Below, piece after piece: positions 11,035 through 20,940 of a stretch of DNA of 56,531 nucleotides. Under the pieces are notes generated by a model. It saw only the letters and a program-made list of their open reading frames with translations, was not told the DNA's origin and made no database searches. The first letter of the stretch is position 1; every line of letters starts with the position of its first letter. The position numbers and the translations under genes are program-made. The stretch covers positions 1 to 56,531 of the forward strand of contig JAUXTH010000095.1 in NCBI GenBank assembly GCA_030679035.1, in the 5' to 3' direction. The stretch comes from Methylobacter sp. GTDB taxonomy: Bacteria; Pseudomonadota; Gammaproteobacteria; Methylococcales; Methylomonadaceae.

Positions 11035-11739
11035 ATGCAACTGACTGTGCTTGATCCGAATAACCCGGAACAGGACTTTCCCTCGGTAAACAAAGCCCTC
11101 CGCGAACCGGACGGCTTGCTTGCCGTCGGCGGTTGTCTGTCCCAAAGTCGGTTGCTGAATGCCTACCGGCACGGCATATTTCCCTGGTACAATCCAGGGG
11201 AACCTATCTTATGGTGGTCGCCGGATCCGCGTCTGGTTTTGTTTCCCGACAAGCTGGTTATTTCCCGCAGTTTAAGAAAAACCCTGCGTAAAAATGTTTT
11301 TACCGTAACCTTCGATCAGGCTTTTGATCAGGTTATTGCTGCCTGTGCAGATCCCAGAAAAGACGTGGACGGCACCTGGATAACGGCAGAAATCAATGCG
11401 GCTTATAAGCAACTGCACCAAGCCGGATTTGCCCATTCGGTTGAAGCCTGGTTGGGCGATGAACTGGTCGGCGGCTTATACGGTGTGGCACTGGGGCAGG
11501 TTTTTTTTGGCGAATCGATGTTTCACACCCGAACCGATGCCTCCAAAGCAGCTTTTGCAACCCTGGTTCAACAGCTTAAGTCCTGGGGATACCAGCTGAT
11601 AGACTGCCAAGTGCATACTAAGCACTTGGCAAGCTTTGGCGCAGAAGAAATCAGCCGGGCTTATTTTACCAAGCTACTTGATCAATATTGCGACATCCCT
11701 GTCCAGTCGTGCGCATGGCAAGTTCAGCAACTGTCGTAG
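11035..11739 (+). CDS. aat: Leucyl/phenylalanyl-tRNA-protein transferase
   Basis: Aat adds Leu or Phe from aminoacyl-tRNA to proteins with N-terminal Arg or Lys, marking them for ClpAP degradation (bacterial N-end rule). The 234-residue length fits. Conserved blocks EPDGLLAVGGCLS, AYRHGIFPWYNPGEPILWWSPDPR, GGLYGVALGQVFFGESMF and DCQVHTKHLASFGAEEISR are present. ATG 11035 is preferred; an upstream TTG at 11017 lies in the repeat. No good Shine-Dalgarno sequence is visible because the repeat arm abuts the start, so translation may be weak. Confidence 0.94.
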   Translation: MQLTVLDPNNPEQDFPSVNKALREPDGLLAVGGCLSQSRLLNAYRHGIFPWYNPGEPILWWSPDPRLVLFPDKLVISRSLRKTLRKNVFTVTFDQAFDQVIAACADPRKDVDGTWITAEINAAYKQLHQAGFAHSVEAWLGDELVGGLYGVALGQVFFGESMFHTRTDASKAAFATLVQQLKSWGYQLIDCQVHTKHLASFGAEEISRAYFTKLLDQYCDIPVQSCAWQVQQLS

Positions 11740-11745
11740 GCGCCA

Positions 11746-13242
11746 TTAACTGCGCTGCACACGATAAAGCGTAAGGCCTATGTTGGTCTGTTGGGCAAAA
11801 TATTTAAAGGCATTAAAATCCTCTTCGGTCAAGGGCTGGTCACTCAACCCGCGATCGGCATAAATTAAACCGATCGGTATCTTATTGGAAAAAATCGGCA
11901 TCATAAAACATTCGTTTTTTCCAATCACACTAATGTCCTGGAGTCCGTACAACTTGATATTGTCTGAGGGTTTAGCCCAAAAAGCCTGGGTGCCGGACAG
12001 GGCATGGAAAAAAAGGTTGTGCGGTATTTCCGAGATATTGAAAATAATTTTTTGCTCATACATCTCTTTGCGCCAGCCCAAAGACAGTTTTTCTTTAAGG
12101 GACTTTTTATCGGCAACTAACAGGGAAAAAATAGTTCGATCCATGCCAATGCCACGGTGAATCCCCTCAAGCACCGTTTCCAGTAACAGGTTAATGTCAA
12201 ACTGGTCGCTTAGTATTGATGTTATATCCTGTGAAATATGAAGTTGCAGTTCTTTTTTATTAATGACAGGTGGTTCTTCTACGATAATCGCTTGATTTAG
12301 TCCGCGTTGAAGGATCTTGGCGGCGTCAGTGGCGCCAAACTGGCTGGCGATATCGGCTGCGGTAGCGGTATTATTTTTCAGCTTTTCGTTGATAACTTTT
12401 TTGGATAGCTTGGTGAGTGCCTCAATCTTCCTGACGCAAGCCTCATATTTTTTTGAGCCGGTGCCCTCTTTTAACGCTTCGGTAATTTCATAACCTAAAT
12501 GAACCAGGCCTACCCTGGGATCTTTGGATAATGCCTTGGGCTTGATCGATTCTTCAACCAAGCAGCCTAATTTCCACGCTTTACTTAAAGAAGCCCCCAG
12601 ATCGGTTAATTTAAAGCTCAGCACTTTTTTCTCAGCTTCTTCGGGACTGAAATTGTCTTTATTTATCAGCGCTTGAATGCGCTCACCCTGGTCACCGCAA
12701 AAGCACCAAAAAGAAATGCTGCCAATATGGTTAAGTAAGGTGGCAATAAAAACTTCTTCCGGTGATTTATCGTTTGTTGCCATCGCAATGGACTTCGCGT
12801 GTACCGCGGCATGAATGGCTTGGGCTATTTCTTCATTGGCCTGTTGTTTGTTGATTGAGGATAAAATAGATTCAAAAAAGGCGCAAACCAGTGTTAATTC
12901 ACGAATAACATCGGAACCAATCATAATAATGGCTCGGGACACCGTCACCATTTTCTGGCGTGTCGGGTTGTAATGGGGGGTGTTGCTGATTTTTAGTAAT
13001 TTAACGGTCAGGTTCGGATCCTGCAAGATAACAGAGGCCAGTTCCATAGCGCCTTTTCTGTCATCATTCAAAATATCATGGATGCTTAGCGCGGTATTGG
13101 AAAATATCGGCATCTCTTCATTGCACAGCACATGCGTCCAGCCATTAAGCGTAAGAGGCTCCGCTATGATTTTTGGGGGGATTATTTCCAGCTGATCGAT
13201 GTCTATTATGCTGAGGCTTAGCGGGTCGTTCTGGGAGGCCAT
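11746..13242 (-). CDS. HDOD-domain signalling protein with C-terminal GAF domain
   Basis: The 498-residue cytoplasmic protein has an N-terminal HDOD domain (about residues 35-270: LASVILQDPNLTVKLLKISNTPHYN, TVSRAIIMIG), a catalytically silent relative of HD hydrolases used as a signalling module. A C-terminal GAF-like domain follows (about 320-490: ITSILSDQFDINLLLETVLEGIHRGIGMDRTIFSLL...PIGLIYADRG). Its ligand is unknown. It converges with aat with 6 bp between stops. HDOD-GAF proteins often act with c-di-GMP or two-component systems, and the window holds two GGDEF proteins and a response regulator, but no direct link is visible. Confidence 0.85.
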   Translation of the reverse strand: MASQNDPLSLSIIDIDQLEIIPPKIIAEPLTLNGWTHVLCNEEMPIFSNTALSIHDILNDDRKGAMELASVILQDPNLTVKLLKISNTPHYNPTRQKMVTVSRAIIMIGSDVIRELTLVCAFFESILSSINKQQANEEIAQAIHAAVHAKSIAMATNDKSPEEVFIATLLNHIGSISFWCFCGDQGERIQALINKDNFSPEEAEKKVLSFKLTDLGASLSKAWKLGCLVEESIKPKALSKDPRVGLVHLGYEITEALKEGTGSKKYEACVRKIEALTKLSKKVINEKLKNNTATAADIASQFGATDAAKILQRGLNQAIIVEEPPVINKKELQLHISQDITSILSDQFDINLLLETVLEGIHRGIGMDRTIFSLLVADKKSLKEKLSLGWRKEMYEQKIIFNISEIPHNLFFHALSGTQAFWAKPSDNIKLYGLQDISVIGKNECFMMPIFSNKIPIGLIYADRGLSDQPLTEEDFNAFKYFAQQTNIGLTLYRVQRS

Positions 13243-13374
13243 TTGTTTTTTACCGGCAATGCATTAACGTACTCTGCCAAAGCGAACGGCATTGGCTCGT
13301 GCTGACAAAGGCGGTTTTGCTGCTTCCCTTATTGATTCCGGTCATTATGCTAATCATGTTTCATGTCGAGATGG

Positions 13375-13803
13375 TTATAGTTTTCGGGGCGATTGTTGAT
13401 TTAAATAGTTTTTTAAGAAATCTTTCCAGGTAACGATACCGAGAATAACCTTGTCGTCGCCGACAACAGGCAGACAGGATATATCCGCATCCAGCATTTT
13501 CTGTACGGCGATATTGCAATCCGTGGTGGGCGTTACGGTATCAATCTGACGAGACATGATCTGATGAGCGCGTTTTGTTAACGTTTCTTTATCGCGCAAA
13601 GTTTCTGCGGCCGTATGAATATAAGGACTTAAAGCGCTCAACAAATCACGGTCCGAAATAACCCCGGCGAAAGTATTGTCCGATTCATTTTCAACCAACA
13701 GGTGATGGAAATAAACGTGGTCAAAAATTTCCTTGATCAACAATAGCTCGGTATCCATGTTAACCGTAACCGGATTAGCGGTCATAATATCAGCGACAAT
13801 CAT
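13375..13803 (-). CDS. Two-CBS-domain protein
   Basis: The 142-residue protein contains two CBS motifs and nothing else: VADIMTANPVTVNMDTELLLIKEIF...FAGVISDRDLLSAL and AHQIMSRQIDTVTPTTDCNIAVQKML...ILGIVTWKDFLKNYL. Stand-alone CBS pairs usually bind adenosyl ligands or nucleotides and regulate a partner. ATG 13803 is preferred over an upstream TTG (13824). It is transcribed in the same direction as the HDOD-GAF gene, 132 bp upstream of it, and could share its role. Confidence 0.85.
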   Translation of the reverse strand: MIVADIMTANPVTVNMDTELLLIKEIFDHVYFHHLLVENESDNTFAGVISDRDLLSALSPYIHTAAETLRDKETLTKRAHQIMSRQIDTVTPTTDCNIAVQKMLDADISCLPVVGDDKVILGIVTWKDFLKNYLNQQSPRKL

Positions 13804-13925
13804 AATCTGGAGTCCCCTCTTCAATTGGACATTCTACAATAACATGTCAGTAAATATAGCTGTTTTACGGCAGTTTGCTGACAAGATCAGCTTAACCATA
13901 ACCAGGCGCTCCTCATTTACGCCAT

Positions 13926-14066
13926 TTATTCGCTGTCTTTCAGAGGCAAGCATGGACAGCCAGTGGGCTGCTCACGCCCATTACCCATTATATCCCAGCA
14001 GGCAATGCCAAAAAATATCAAGACCATAGCGGCAAAATACAGGTAGATTGCACGGTTCTTTTTCAC
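13926..14066 (-). CDS. Possible 46-residue single-helix membrane protein
   Basis: A GTG-initiated frame gives a basic start (VKKNR), one hydrophobic segment (AIYLYFAAMVLIFFGIACW) and a short polar, Cys-containing tail (GCPCLPLKDSE). The composition looks protein-like, and a stop codon lies just upstream of the GTG. The GGGAG is only 1 nt from the GTG, which is poor spacing, so the gene is uncertain. Confidence 0.35.
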   Translation of the reverse strand: MKKNRAIYLYFAAMVLIFFGIACWDIMGNGREQPTGCPCLPLKDSE

Positions 14067-14223
14067 GCTCCCAAAAAATGCTTAAGACTGTATCGTCAAG
14101 GTTCCAGGCTTGTCCTTATTCAATATGCCGACAGCAAATGACTAAACAGATCAGTTCATTTTGGTGTTAGTGCAACATAACGCATGGATTTCTATGTTTT
14201 TACAATGTTTTTAGGTTAAAATA

Positions 14224-14431
14224 GTCGGCTTTCGAAGCTGGACGAGTGAGCAGCGATGGTGGCTCAAATAAATGCACCTCACTCGGCTTGAGCTATTTAC
14301 CTGTATCCGACGCATTTCATCCGCTCCGATGGCTAGCCGCCATCGCAGTCTTAGGTTGTGTGGTGGCTGATGGTGTGTAGCCCACCGCCCCGGTACGAGT
14401 CCTCAATATGTATGTTTGAATGCATATTGAG
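14224..14431 (+). promoter_or_regulatory. Highly structured leader of fusA2, candidate cis-regulatory RNA
   Basis: The 5' region of fusA2 holds a dense series of complementary segments: GTCGG/CCGAC (14224-14228, 14307-14311) closing CGAGTGAG/CTCACTCG (14243-14250, 14278-14285); CGATGGC/GCCATCG (14327-14333, 14339-14345); GGTGG/CCACC (14362-14366, 14382-14386); CTCAATATG/CATATTGAG (14402-14410, 14423-14431). In addition 14253-14264 can pair with 14335-14346 (12 positions, one G-U), which excludes the local hairpin at 14327-14345. A TAAAAT box at 14217-14222 may be the -10 element. A tiny frame MVAQINAPHSA (14256-14291) lies inside the first hairpin. It matches no riboswitch class I can recognise. 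Confidence 0.5.
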
Positions 14432-14477
14432 AGCAGTCACCAAAAAAGTTTTTTATGCCCAACTTTAGAGTAAAAAC

Positions 14478-16562
14478 ATGACAGATTTAGCGCATTACAG
14501 AAACATCGGCATCTTCGCTCACGTCGATGCCGGTAAAACAACGACTACCGAGCGGATTTTAAAACTTACCGGTAAAATCCACAAAATCGGTGAAGTACAC
14601 GATGGCGCGGCAACCACAGACTTCATGGAACAGGAGCAGGAGCGCGGCATCACCATTCAATCTGCTGCGACGACCTGTTTCTGGAAAGACTACCGTTTCA
14701 ATATCATCGACACCCCAGGGCACGTTGACTTTACTATTGAAGTTTATCGTTCACTGAAAGTTCTTGACGGCGGTATCGGCGTTTTCTGCGGTTCAGGCGG
14801 CGTAGAACCCCAATCAGAAACCAACTGGCGTTATGCCAACGATTCTGAAGTCGCCCGTGTTATCTATATCAACAAGCTGGATCGCATCGGCGCTGACTTC
14901 TATCGCGTGGTTAAGCAAGTTGAAGAGGTGCTTGGCGCCGTACCGTTGGTTATGACCTTGCCTATCGGTACCGAAGATCAATTCTCAGGCGTAGTCGATA
15001 TCTTAACGCGCAAAGCCTGGATATGGGATGATTCCGGCGACCCGATGAACTACGAAATCAAAGACATTCCTGCCGACATGGTGGCTGATACTGAAAAATG
15101 GCGCGAAAAAATGATCGATCAGGTTGCCGATCAATTCGACGATGTCATGGAAAAATACCTTGAAGGCGAAGAGCCCGATATTGATACTATCAAACGTTGT
15201 ATCCGCAAAGGCACGATCAATCTGGATTTCTTCCCGACTTTCTGCGGTTCGTCTTTCAAAAATAAAGGCGTGCAGCTGGTGCTTGACGGTGTTGTCGATT
15301 ACCTGCCTTGCCCGACAGAAGTTAAACCACAGCCTGAAGTCGATCTGGAAGGCAACCCAACCGGTACCTTTGCTATCGTCGATGAAAACAAACCGCTACG
15401 CGCACTGGCATTCAAAATTATGGATGACCGTTTTGGTGCGTTGACGTTCCTGCGTATTTACTCCGGCAAACTGGAAAAAGGCACTTCAGTACTGAACACC
15501 TTCACCGGCAAAACCGAGCGTATCGGTCGTATCGTGGAAATGCACGCCGATACCCGTAATGAACTTGATTCTGCTCAAGCAGGTGATATTGTCGCGGTAT
15601 TGGGCATGAAGAACGTACAAACCGGCCATACATTGTGTGACCCGAAATACCCGGCTACATTGGAGCCTATGGTCTTCCCTGATCCCGTTATCTCATTAGC
15701 GATTTCACCGAAAGACAAAGCAGCATCCGAAAAAATGGGTATTGCGTTGGGTAAAATGATTCAGGAAGATCCGTCTTTCCACGTTGAGACCGATGAAGAC
15801 AGTGGTGAAACCATTCTTAAAGGCATGGGTGAGCTGCATCTTGACATTAAAGTCGACATCTTAAGACGTACCCACGGCGTTGACGTTATCGTCGGCAAGC
15901 CTCAGGTGGCCTACCGCGAAACCATTACAAAATCGGTTGAAGACGAATATACCCATAAGAAACAATCAGGCGGTTCAGGCCAATACGGCAAGATCAACTA
16001 CATCATCGAGCCTGGCGAACCCGGCACTGGTTTTGTATTTGAATCAGCGGTTACCGGCGGTAACGTACCGCGTGAATACTGGCCGGCAGTTGAAAAAGGC
16101 TTTAAAAGCATGCTGGATAAAGGCGTACTGGCCGGATTCCCTTGCTTGGACTTTAAAGTTATCTTAACCGACGGTGGCTTCCACGCAGTTGACTCCTCTG
16201 CGATTGCGTTTGAAATTGCTGCGAAAGCGGCGTTCCGTCAATCGATTCCGAAAGCAGGGCCGCAACTGATCGAACCGATCATGAAAGTTGATACTTTTAC
16301 GCCATCTGATCATGTCGGTGATGTTATCGGCGATCTTAACCGTCGTCGCGGCATGATCAAGTCTCAGGATGCGGGCGCAACTGGGGTTCGTATCAAGTCT
16401 GATGTGCCGCTGAGCGAAATGTTCGGTTACATCGGTGACTTACGCACCATGACCTCTGGTCGCGGTCAATTCTCCATGGAATTCTCGCACTATTTACCGT
16501 GCCCGAAAAACGTGTCGGAAGAAGTCATCAAAGAAGTGAATGAACGCAACAAAAAGAAGTAA
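14478..16562 (+). CDS. fusA2: Elongation factor G, second type (fusA2-like)
   Basis: EF-G is the GTPase of ribosomal translocation and, with RRF, recycling. The 694-residue protein has all five domains: G domain with Walker [26 protein letters not shown] (switch), DTPGHVDFT and NKLD; domain II; III; IV ([12 protein letters not shown]...GGFHAVDSS); and V ([18 protein letters not shown]). Wording such as [24 protein letters not shown] resembles the extra EF-G (EF-G2) of Vibrio and related bacteria rather than the str-operon copy, and rpsL, rpsG and tuf are absent. AGAG lies 7 nt before the ATG. The structured leader suggests post-transcriptional control. Confidence 0.93.
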   Translation: MTDLAHYRNIGIFAHVDAGKTTTTERILKLTGKIHKIGEVHDGAATTDFMEQEQERGITIQSAATTCFWKDYRFNIIDTPGHVDFTIEVYRSLKVLDGGIGVFCGSGGVEPQSETNWRYANDSEVARVIYINKLDRIGADFYRVVKQVEEVLGAVPLVMTLPIGTEDQFSGVVDILTRKAWIWDDSGDPMNYEIKDIPADMVADTEKWREKMIDQVADQFDDVMEKYLEGEEPDIDTIKRCIRKGTINLDFFPTFCGSSFKNKGVQLVLDGVVDYLPCPTEVKPQPEVDLEGNPTGTFAIVDENKPLRALAFKIMDDRFGALTFLRIYSGKLEKGTSVLNTFTGKTERIGRIVEMHADTRNELDSAQAGDIVAVLGMKNVQTGHTLCDPKYPATLEPMVFPDPVISLAISPKDKAASEKMGIALGKMIQEDPSFHVETDEDSGETILKGMGELHLDIKVDILRRTHGVDVIVGKPQVAYRETITKSVEDEYTHKKQSGGSGQYGKINYIIEPGEPGTGFVFESAVTGGNVPREYWPAVEKGFKSMLDKGVLAGFPCLDFKVILTDGGFHAVDSSAIAFEIAAKAAFRQSIPKAGPQLIEPIMKVDTFTPSDHVGDVIGDLNRRRGMIKSQDAGATGVRIKSDVPLSEMFGYIGDLRTMTSGRGQFSMEFSHYLPCPKNVSEEVIKEVNERNKKK

Positions 16563-16575
16563 GCTATAAAGGTAC

Positions 16576-16598
16576 GCCGGGCAGCTAGTCTGCCCGGC
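16576..16598 (+). terminator. Hairpin downstream of fusA2
   Basis: GCCGGGCAG-CTAGT-CTGCCCGGC forms a perfect 9-bp GC-rich stem 13 bp after the stop codon. There is no real T-tract after it (TACACTCTCTCC), so it may be a weak terminator or a 3'-end stabiliser. Confidence 0.6.
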
Positions 16599-16895
16599 TA
16601 CACTCTCTCCTCAGAAAATCACCTAAAATCAAGCGCATTCTGTTTGGCGCATTGATGATCCCCGCAGAATCAATTCATCTGCAAAAAGTACGAAAATATT
16701 CAAAAAGAGATACGATGCTGTTGGTTCTTACCCCAAGGTCGAAATACAGTACACTTGATTTATTTCGAGTATTTCGTGGATCACTCGCCGTTTTTAGGAT
16801 AACCGTTATCGGAAAAATACGGTGCACACTTAGTAGGCCTGAAAAAGATCAAACCCGAAAAGTTTATGGGGAAGCGAATCGTAAGCGGTGGTCTT
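16599..16895. other. Non-coding stretch between convergent genes
   Basis: I see no convincing gene here. A plus-strand frame of 83 codons from 16652 has no family likeness and runs into the end of the convergent response-regulator gene. A short inverted repeat CGAAATA/TATTTCG lies around 16740-16770. Confidence 0.5.
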
Positions 16896-18518
16896 TTAGC
16901 TAACGGTTGTGTACTTGATTTTGTCCAATTCCAATTGGATACTGCCAATTTGATCGTGGGGGACGCCTATTTGAATGGCTTTATTGATATAGGATTGGGC
17001 ATGCATGGTTTTTTCAGGGTCGGGCCGGGATGTTTTAAGGTCATGAATAAGGATTCTCAGCATATTCAAAGTGACAGTCCGGTTACTAGGCATTTTTTCG
17101 ATGGCATTTCCAAAAACAGCGAGAGCATCTTCAATTCTGCCTTCCTTGAATAAGTTGACGCCCGTGTTGTTAATGTCGATTAATTCCTGTTTTATCCGGG
17201 TGATCAAATTTGCCGCATAATTTTCGCCGATAAAGGCATTGCACATTTTTTCGATCTCATCGATAAAATGTTTGTCATCAATATTGGTTTTGATTAAATC
17301 CGCAAGAATCTCATCAGTAACTTCACCGGCTCCGCTTAGATGGCCGATCTTTGCCATTTCCAGACGCAGTTCCCTGGATATTTGTTTACCAAATTGCTCG
17401 TTTAGCTTAAATGCTTTTTCATAGGGTTTTTGCGTCACTACCCCGTTATTTTTTGCTTGTTGAATCTCGATTTCCAATATTGCCGCCCTGACCCTTGAAT
17501 CAGGGTCATTTAAAAAAACCTTATTCATATCATTCAATATTTTTAGCGCATCATCGGTTGAATTGGACTTTAAGTAGGCTTTAGCCAAACCTGAAAAATC
17601 ACCGGATGATCCGTGCACAGAATGCTTGCCCAAATGAACAGCAGCTTTATATGCTTTTTTGGCAATTTCATTATTTTCAGCCTTGTCAGCCAGCAAGGCT
17701 AGTCGTTGCTGTCTTAAGATGGCTTGAGGTGAAAGATCAATCGCCTGATTAAGCGCAGCTAACGCTTCCTCATCGTTACCCAAGGCGGCATACGATTTTG
17801 CCAGCCAATCATAAGCTTCCAGCATCATCGGATATTGATCGATAAACTGAATCAGCGACTCAACAGCCTGCTCGTAATGGCCTTCCAAAAAGACGATAAC
17901 AATCACCCCCAGCCTTGCCCAGGGAATGTCTCGTTCTTGTAGTATTTCCTGGTAAATTTTTTCGGCTACCTTGAGGTCGCTGATCAGAATGGCCAATTCG
18001 GCGCGTATTTTTAATACATGCAAGTGGGTATTTTTATCGCCCTGCTGAAGCAGCTTTTCGCAGTTTTGTATAGCCTGATAAATATTGCCTATATCAATTT
18101 CACGTTCAATGCTGGAAAGATAGGTCTTGCGAGCAATACATCGTTCGATCCGGGTTGACAGTTGTATCCGGTTGAAGGGTTTTATCAGGTAATCATCCGG
18201 CTTGCAGTCGAGGGCGCTAAGCACCATGTTCTTGCTCTGTTCAACGGTAATCATGATAAAAATGGCGTTAAACGGCAGCAATTTAAAATGTTTGGCTTCT
18301 TCTAAAACTTGCTGGCCATTTTTCCCGTCGCCAAGATTATAATCGCAGAGGACAATATCAAATTGAACGCGTCTCATCTCAACGATCCCATTAATACCCG
18401 TTCCCGCTTCAACGATGTGTCGTGCACCCAATGAATACAGTATGTGTTTAATGGTTTCTCGTATGATCGCCTGATCCTCGATTACCAAAATCTTTTTTGA
18501 CTCAAAATTTAGTTTCAT
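16896..18518 (-). CDS. Response regulator with TPR-repeat output region
   Basis: The 540-residue protein begins with a receiver domain: acidic pair E14-D15, phosphoacceptor D59 (VLCDYNL), T91 and K113 (YLIKPF) are all present. The remaining 400 residues are mostly helical, with TPR-like repeats (AYDWLAKSYAALGNDEEALAALNQAIDLSPQ; GVNLFKEGRIEDALAVFGNAIEKMP). There is no DNA-binding or enzymatic output domain, so it presumably acts through protein contacts, as in the CheY-TPR family. No histidine kinase gene is adjacent. It converges with fusA2. Confidence 0.88.
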   Translation of the reverse strand: MKLNFESKKILVIEDQAIIRETIKHILYSLGARHIVEAGTGINGIVEMRRVQFDIVLCDYNLGDGKNGQQVLEEAKHFKLLPFNAIFIMITVEQSKNMVLSALDCKPDDYLIKPFNRIQLSTRIERCIARKTYLSSIEREIDIGNIYQAIQNCEKLLQQGDKNTHLHVLKIRAELAILISDLKVAEKIYQEILQERDIPWARLGVIVIVFLEGHYEQAVESLIQFIDQYPMMLEAYDWLAKSYAALGNDEEALAALNQAIDLSPQAILRQQRLALLADKAENNEIAKKAYKAAVHLGKHSVHGSSGDFSGLAKAYLKSNSTDDALKILNDMNKVFLNDPDSRVRAAILEIEIQQAKNNGVVTQKPYEKAFKLNEQFGKQISRELRLEMAKIGHLSGAGEVTDEILADLIKTNIDDKHFIDEIEKMCNAFIGENYAANLITRIKQELIDINNTGVNLFKEGRIEDALAVFGNAIEKMPSNRTVTLNMLRILIHDLKTSRPDPEKTMHAQSYINKAIQIGVPHDQIGSIQLELDKIKYTTVS

Positions 18519-18750
18519 AGGGGGATATTAACCTTAAATTGCCGCACAGAAAATCATATAATTGCTGATTTCGTTGCAAAATCGTACATCACCCCCGTCT
18601 ATAGCATCAAAAAAAATAAAAATGCCAATCAAAACACAAATTCAGATAATTTTTTATGCTGCCGATTAGTATTAGCCGCATCCAAAATGCTAAACGTATT
18701 AGGCTGGCTCGCAACACCACAGGAAATGTCGGCCTGTTTTTGAGGCAGGT

Positions 18751-19413
18751 TTACTTCCTTCCTGATTGGAAAGGCACAAAAATAACCGGCTCCAGTTTTT
18801 CAACTTCGTAGCCGTTTTCTGTGCGTGTAATTCGCTGTAACTGTTGGCTGCCGCCCTTGCCGATCGGGATAATCATAACGCCGCCGACAGCCATTTGCTG
18901 TAACAGCATTTCCGGTATTTCAGGTGGTGCGGCGGCTACCAAAATACCATCATACGGCGCATAGTCCGGCCAGCCCCATCCGCCGTCACTGTGCAAGTAA
19001 CTGACATTCTTAAGCTTTAAACTCCATAGCCGATCTTTGGCCTTTTTCTGCAACGGCGCGATTCTTTCAACGGAATAAACATGATCGACCAGTTGCGCCA
19101 AGATTGCCGTCTGATAGCCGCAGCCGGTGCCTATTTCCAACACCTTGGCTAACCTGCCCGATGACGCCAGCAGTAGTTCGGTCATTTTTGCGACGATATA
19201 AGGCTGGGAAATCGTCTGGTTGTAACCAATCGGCAGGGCGGTATCTTCATAAGCCCGGCTGGCCAACGCCTCGTCCATAAAAATATGCCGGGGCGTATTG
19301 CGTATGACATCCAGAACTTTATTGCTGCGGATGCCTTGCTCCATCAGTCGGTTGATCATGCGCTCACGGGTGCGCGAAGAGGTCATGCCTATTCCTTGCA
19401 GGCTTTGAATCAT
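18751..19413 (-). CDS. pcm: Protein-L-isoaspartate O-methyltransferase
   Basis: Pcm repairs isoaspartyl residues in aged proteins using S-adenosylmethionine. The 220-residue protein carries the family blocks [34 protein letters not shown], the SAM-binding [17 protein letters not shown] and [13 protein letters not shown] 19413 overlaps the surE stop (ATGA), indicating coupling and favouring it over ATG 19386. The surE-pcm pairing is the usual arrangement in gammaproteobacteria, where it belongs to the stationary-phase survival set; nlpD and rpoS are not next to it here. Confidence 0.94.
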   Translation of the reverse strand: MIQSLQGIGMTSSRTRERMINRLMEQGIRSNKVLDVIRNTPRHIFMDEALASRAYEDTALPIGYNQTISQPYIVAKMTELLLASSGRLAKVLEIGTGCGYQTAILAQLVDHVYSVERIAPLQKKAKDRLWSLKLKNVSYLHSDGGWGWPDYAPYDGILVAAAPPEIPEMLLQQMAVGGVMIIPIGKGGSQQLQRITRTENGYEVEKLEPVIFVPFQSGRK

Positions 19414-20165
19414 AAAATAGGCTCCTTGGGCAGCCACGCCTTTAAATCATTGATCCGTTCATACCAGGTCAAATCCAGCTGTAACGGGGTAACCGATACA
19501 AAACCGGCATTAACGGCATAAAAATCAGTACCGGGGCCTGCATCCTGTTCAGCGCCTGGCGGGCCTACCCAGTAAATAATGCGTCCTCGAGGATCTTCGC
19601 TCTTGATGACCGGCTCCGACTTATGCCGCTGCCCCAGCCGGGTTGCCTGATAGCCTTTTAAGTCCGCTATGGCGACATCCGGCACATTGACATTAAGAAT
19701 CGTATCTTGCGGTAACGGATGGTCAACCAATTGCCGCAACAGCGTCACCGCAACATGAGCTGCGGTTTCAAAATGACTGGGATTACTACCCGCCAGCGAA
19801 ATCGCGACGGCCGGCAAACCTAAAAAACGTCCCTCGGTTGCTGCTGCAACCGTACCTGAATACAGCACATCATCACCTAAATTGGAGCCGTGATTAATCC
19901 CGGCAAAAACCATGTCCGGCTCAGAGCCCAGCAAGCCGGTTATTGCCAAATGCACGCAATCGGTGGGCGTGCCGTCGACCTTAATAAAGCCATTGTCCGT
20001 CTCATAAGCGCGTAACGGCATTTCCAGCGTTAAAGAATTGCTCGCCGCACTGCGGTTTCTATCCGGCGCCACCACCGATATATCGGCATGCTCACGCAAC
20101 GCTTCGGCTAATGCAACAAGACCTTCGGCCAAGTAGCCGTCGTCATTACTCAACAAAATATGCAT
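19410..20165 (-). CDS. surE: 5'/3'-nucleotidase SurE
   Basis: SurE is a metal-dependent phosphatase of nucleoside monophosphates and short polyphosphates. The 251-residue protein starts [16 protein letters not shown], which contains the ND-D metal-binding Asp pair, and has [29 protein letters not shown] and [26 protein letters not shown], all diagnostic. It is coupled to pcm downstream. The 193-bp space to the divergent Smr gene must hold both promoters; none is clear. Confidence 0.95.
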   Translation of the reverse strand: MHILLSNDDGYLAEGLVALAEALREHADISVVAPDRNRSAASNSLTLEMPLRAYETDNGFIKVDGTPTDCVHLAITGLLGSEPDMVFAGINHGSNLGDDVLYSGTVAAATEGRFLGLPAVAISLAGSNPSHFETAAHVAVTLLRQLVDHPLPQDTILNVNVPDVAIADLKGYQATRLGQRHKSEPVIKSEDPRGRIIYWVGPPGAEQDAGPGTDFYAVNAGFVSVTPLQLDLTWYERINDLKAWLPKEPIL

Positions 20166-20358
20166 TATTCTGGAAACCTCAGTTGGGCGGGGCGGCGTGT
20201 AATCATCAATCGGGTGTAACGGTAAATCATGAAAAAAATGTTGGAATCATACTGTTAAATATCCTCAGCCGAGGTTCCCAGGATTATTAATCGCCCTGAA
20301 GCGGATTAAGCTATAAAATCAATCATATTAGCAACAATACACAACAAAATCAGCTTTC

Positions 20359-20910
20359 ATGGCAAAAAAAAACCTTACCCCCGAAGACAGCGATTTGTTT
20401 CGTCAAACTATCGGCAAAGTACACGCCGTAAAAAACGATAAAGTGCAGTTAACAGCAGATAACAAACCCAGACCCTACCCTAAGGCACAAGCCGTCAACC
20501 TGGAGGGGCATTTAAACGCCACGGCTGAATTTGATGTTGAAAAACTGGGCATTGAGGACTCGGTGAGCTATACAGCGCCTGGGCTGCAACATAATGTGCT
20601 GAAAAAACTGCGTAAAGGGCAGTTCGGACTGGATGCGGAAATCGACCTGCATGGACTCAACAGCAATGAAGCAAAACGACAACTGCTGCATTTTCTGCAT
20701 TACAGTGTAAAAAACGGCTGCCGCTGTGTGCATATCGTTCACGGCAAAGGCTATCGTTCGGAAGACAACCACCCCGTACTCAAAAACAACCTCAACCTCT
20801 GGCTCAGACAACATCAGGATGTCCAGGCCTTTTGCTCCGCACCGCCCAAAGACGGCGGGACAGGGGCGGTTTTTGTGTTGCTGCGGTTGTCTGAAAAATA
20901 TGATGAGTAG
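20359..20910 (+). CDS. Smr-domain protein (SmrA/YdaL-like putative endonuclease)
   Basis: The 183-residue protein has a charged N-terminal half and a C-terminal Smr domain of about 90 residues with the signature DLHGLNSNEAKRQLLHFL, the active-site-like IVHGKGYRS and PPKDGGTGAVFVLL. Stand-alone Smr proteins of this size in proteobacteria show nicking or RNA-cleaving activity in some cases. The MutS2 core is absent. Convergent with the phosphotransferase gene, 30 bp between stops. Confidence 0.88.
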   Translation: MAKKNLTPEDSDLFRQTIGKVHAVKNDKVQLTADNKPRPYPKAQAVNLEGHLNATAEFDVEKLGIEDSVSYTAPGLQHNVLKKLRKGQFGLDAEIDLHGLNSNEAKRQLLHFLHYSVKNGCRCVHIVHGKGYRSEDNHPVLKNNLNLWLRQHQDVQAFCSAPPKDGGTGAVFVLLRLSEKYDE

Positions 20911-20940
20911 AAACGCCCTGCCTTGTTTATGTCCCACGTC

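Noticed and set aside
14272-14370. 32-codon leader peptide in the fusA2 leader
   Set aside because: No ribosome binding site and it crosses the strongest helices; the shorter frame at 14256 fits the hairpin better but is also unproven.
16652-16903. 83-codon plus-strand gene after fusA2
   Set aside because: No family likeness, no good start context, and it runs into the convergent response-regulator gene.
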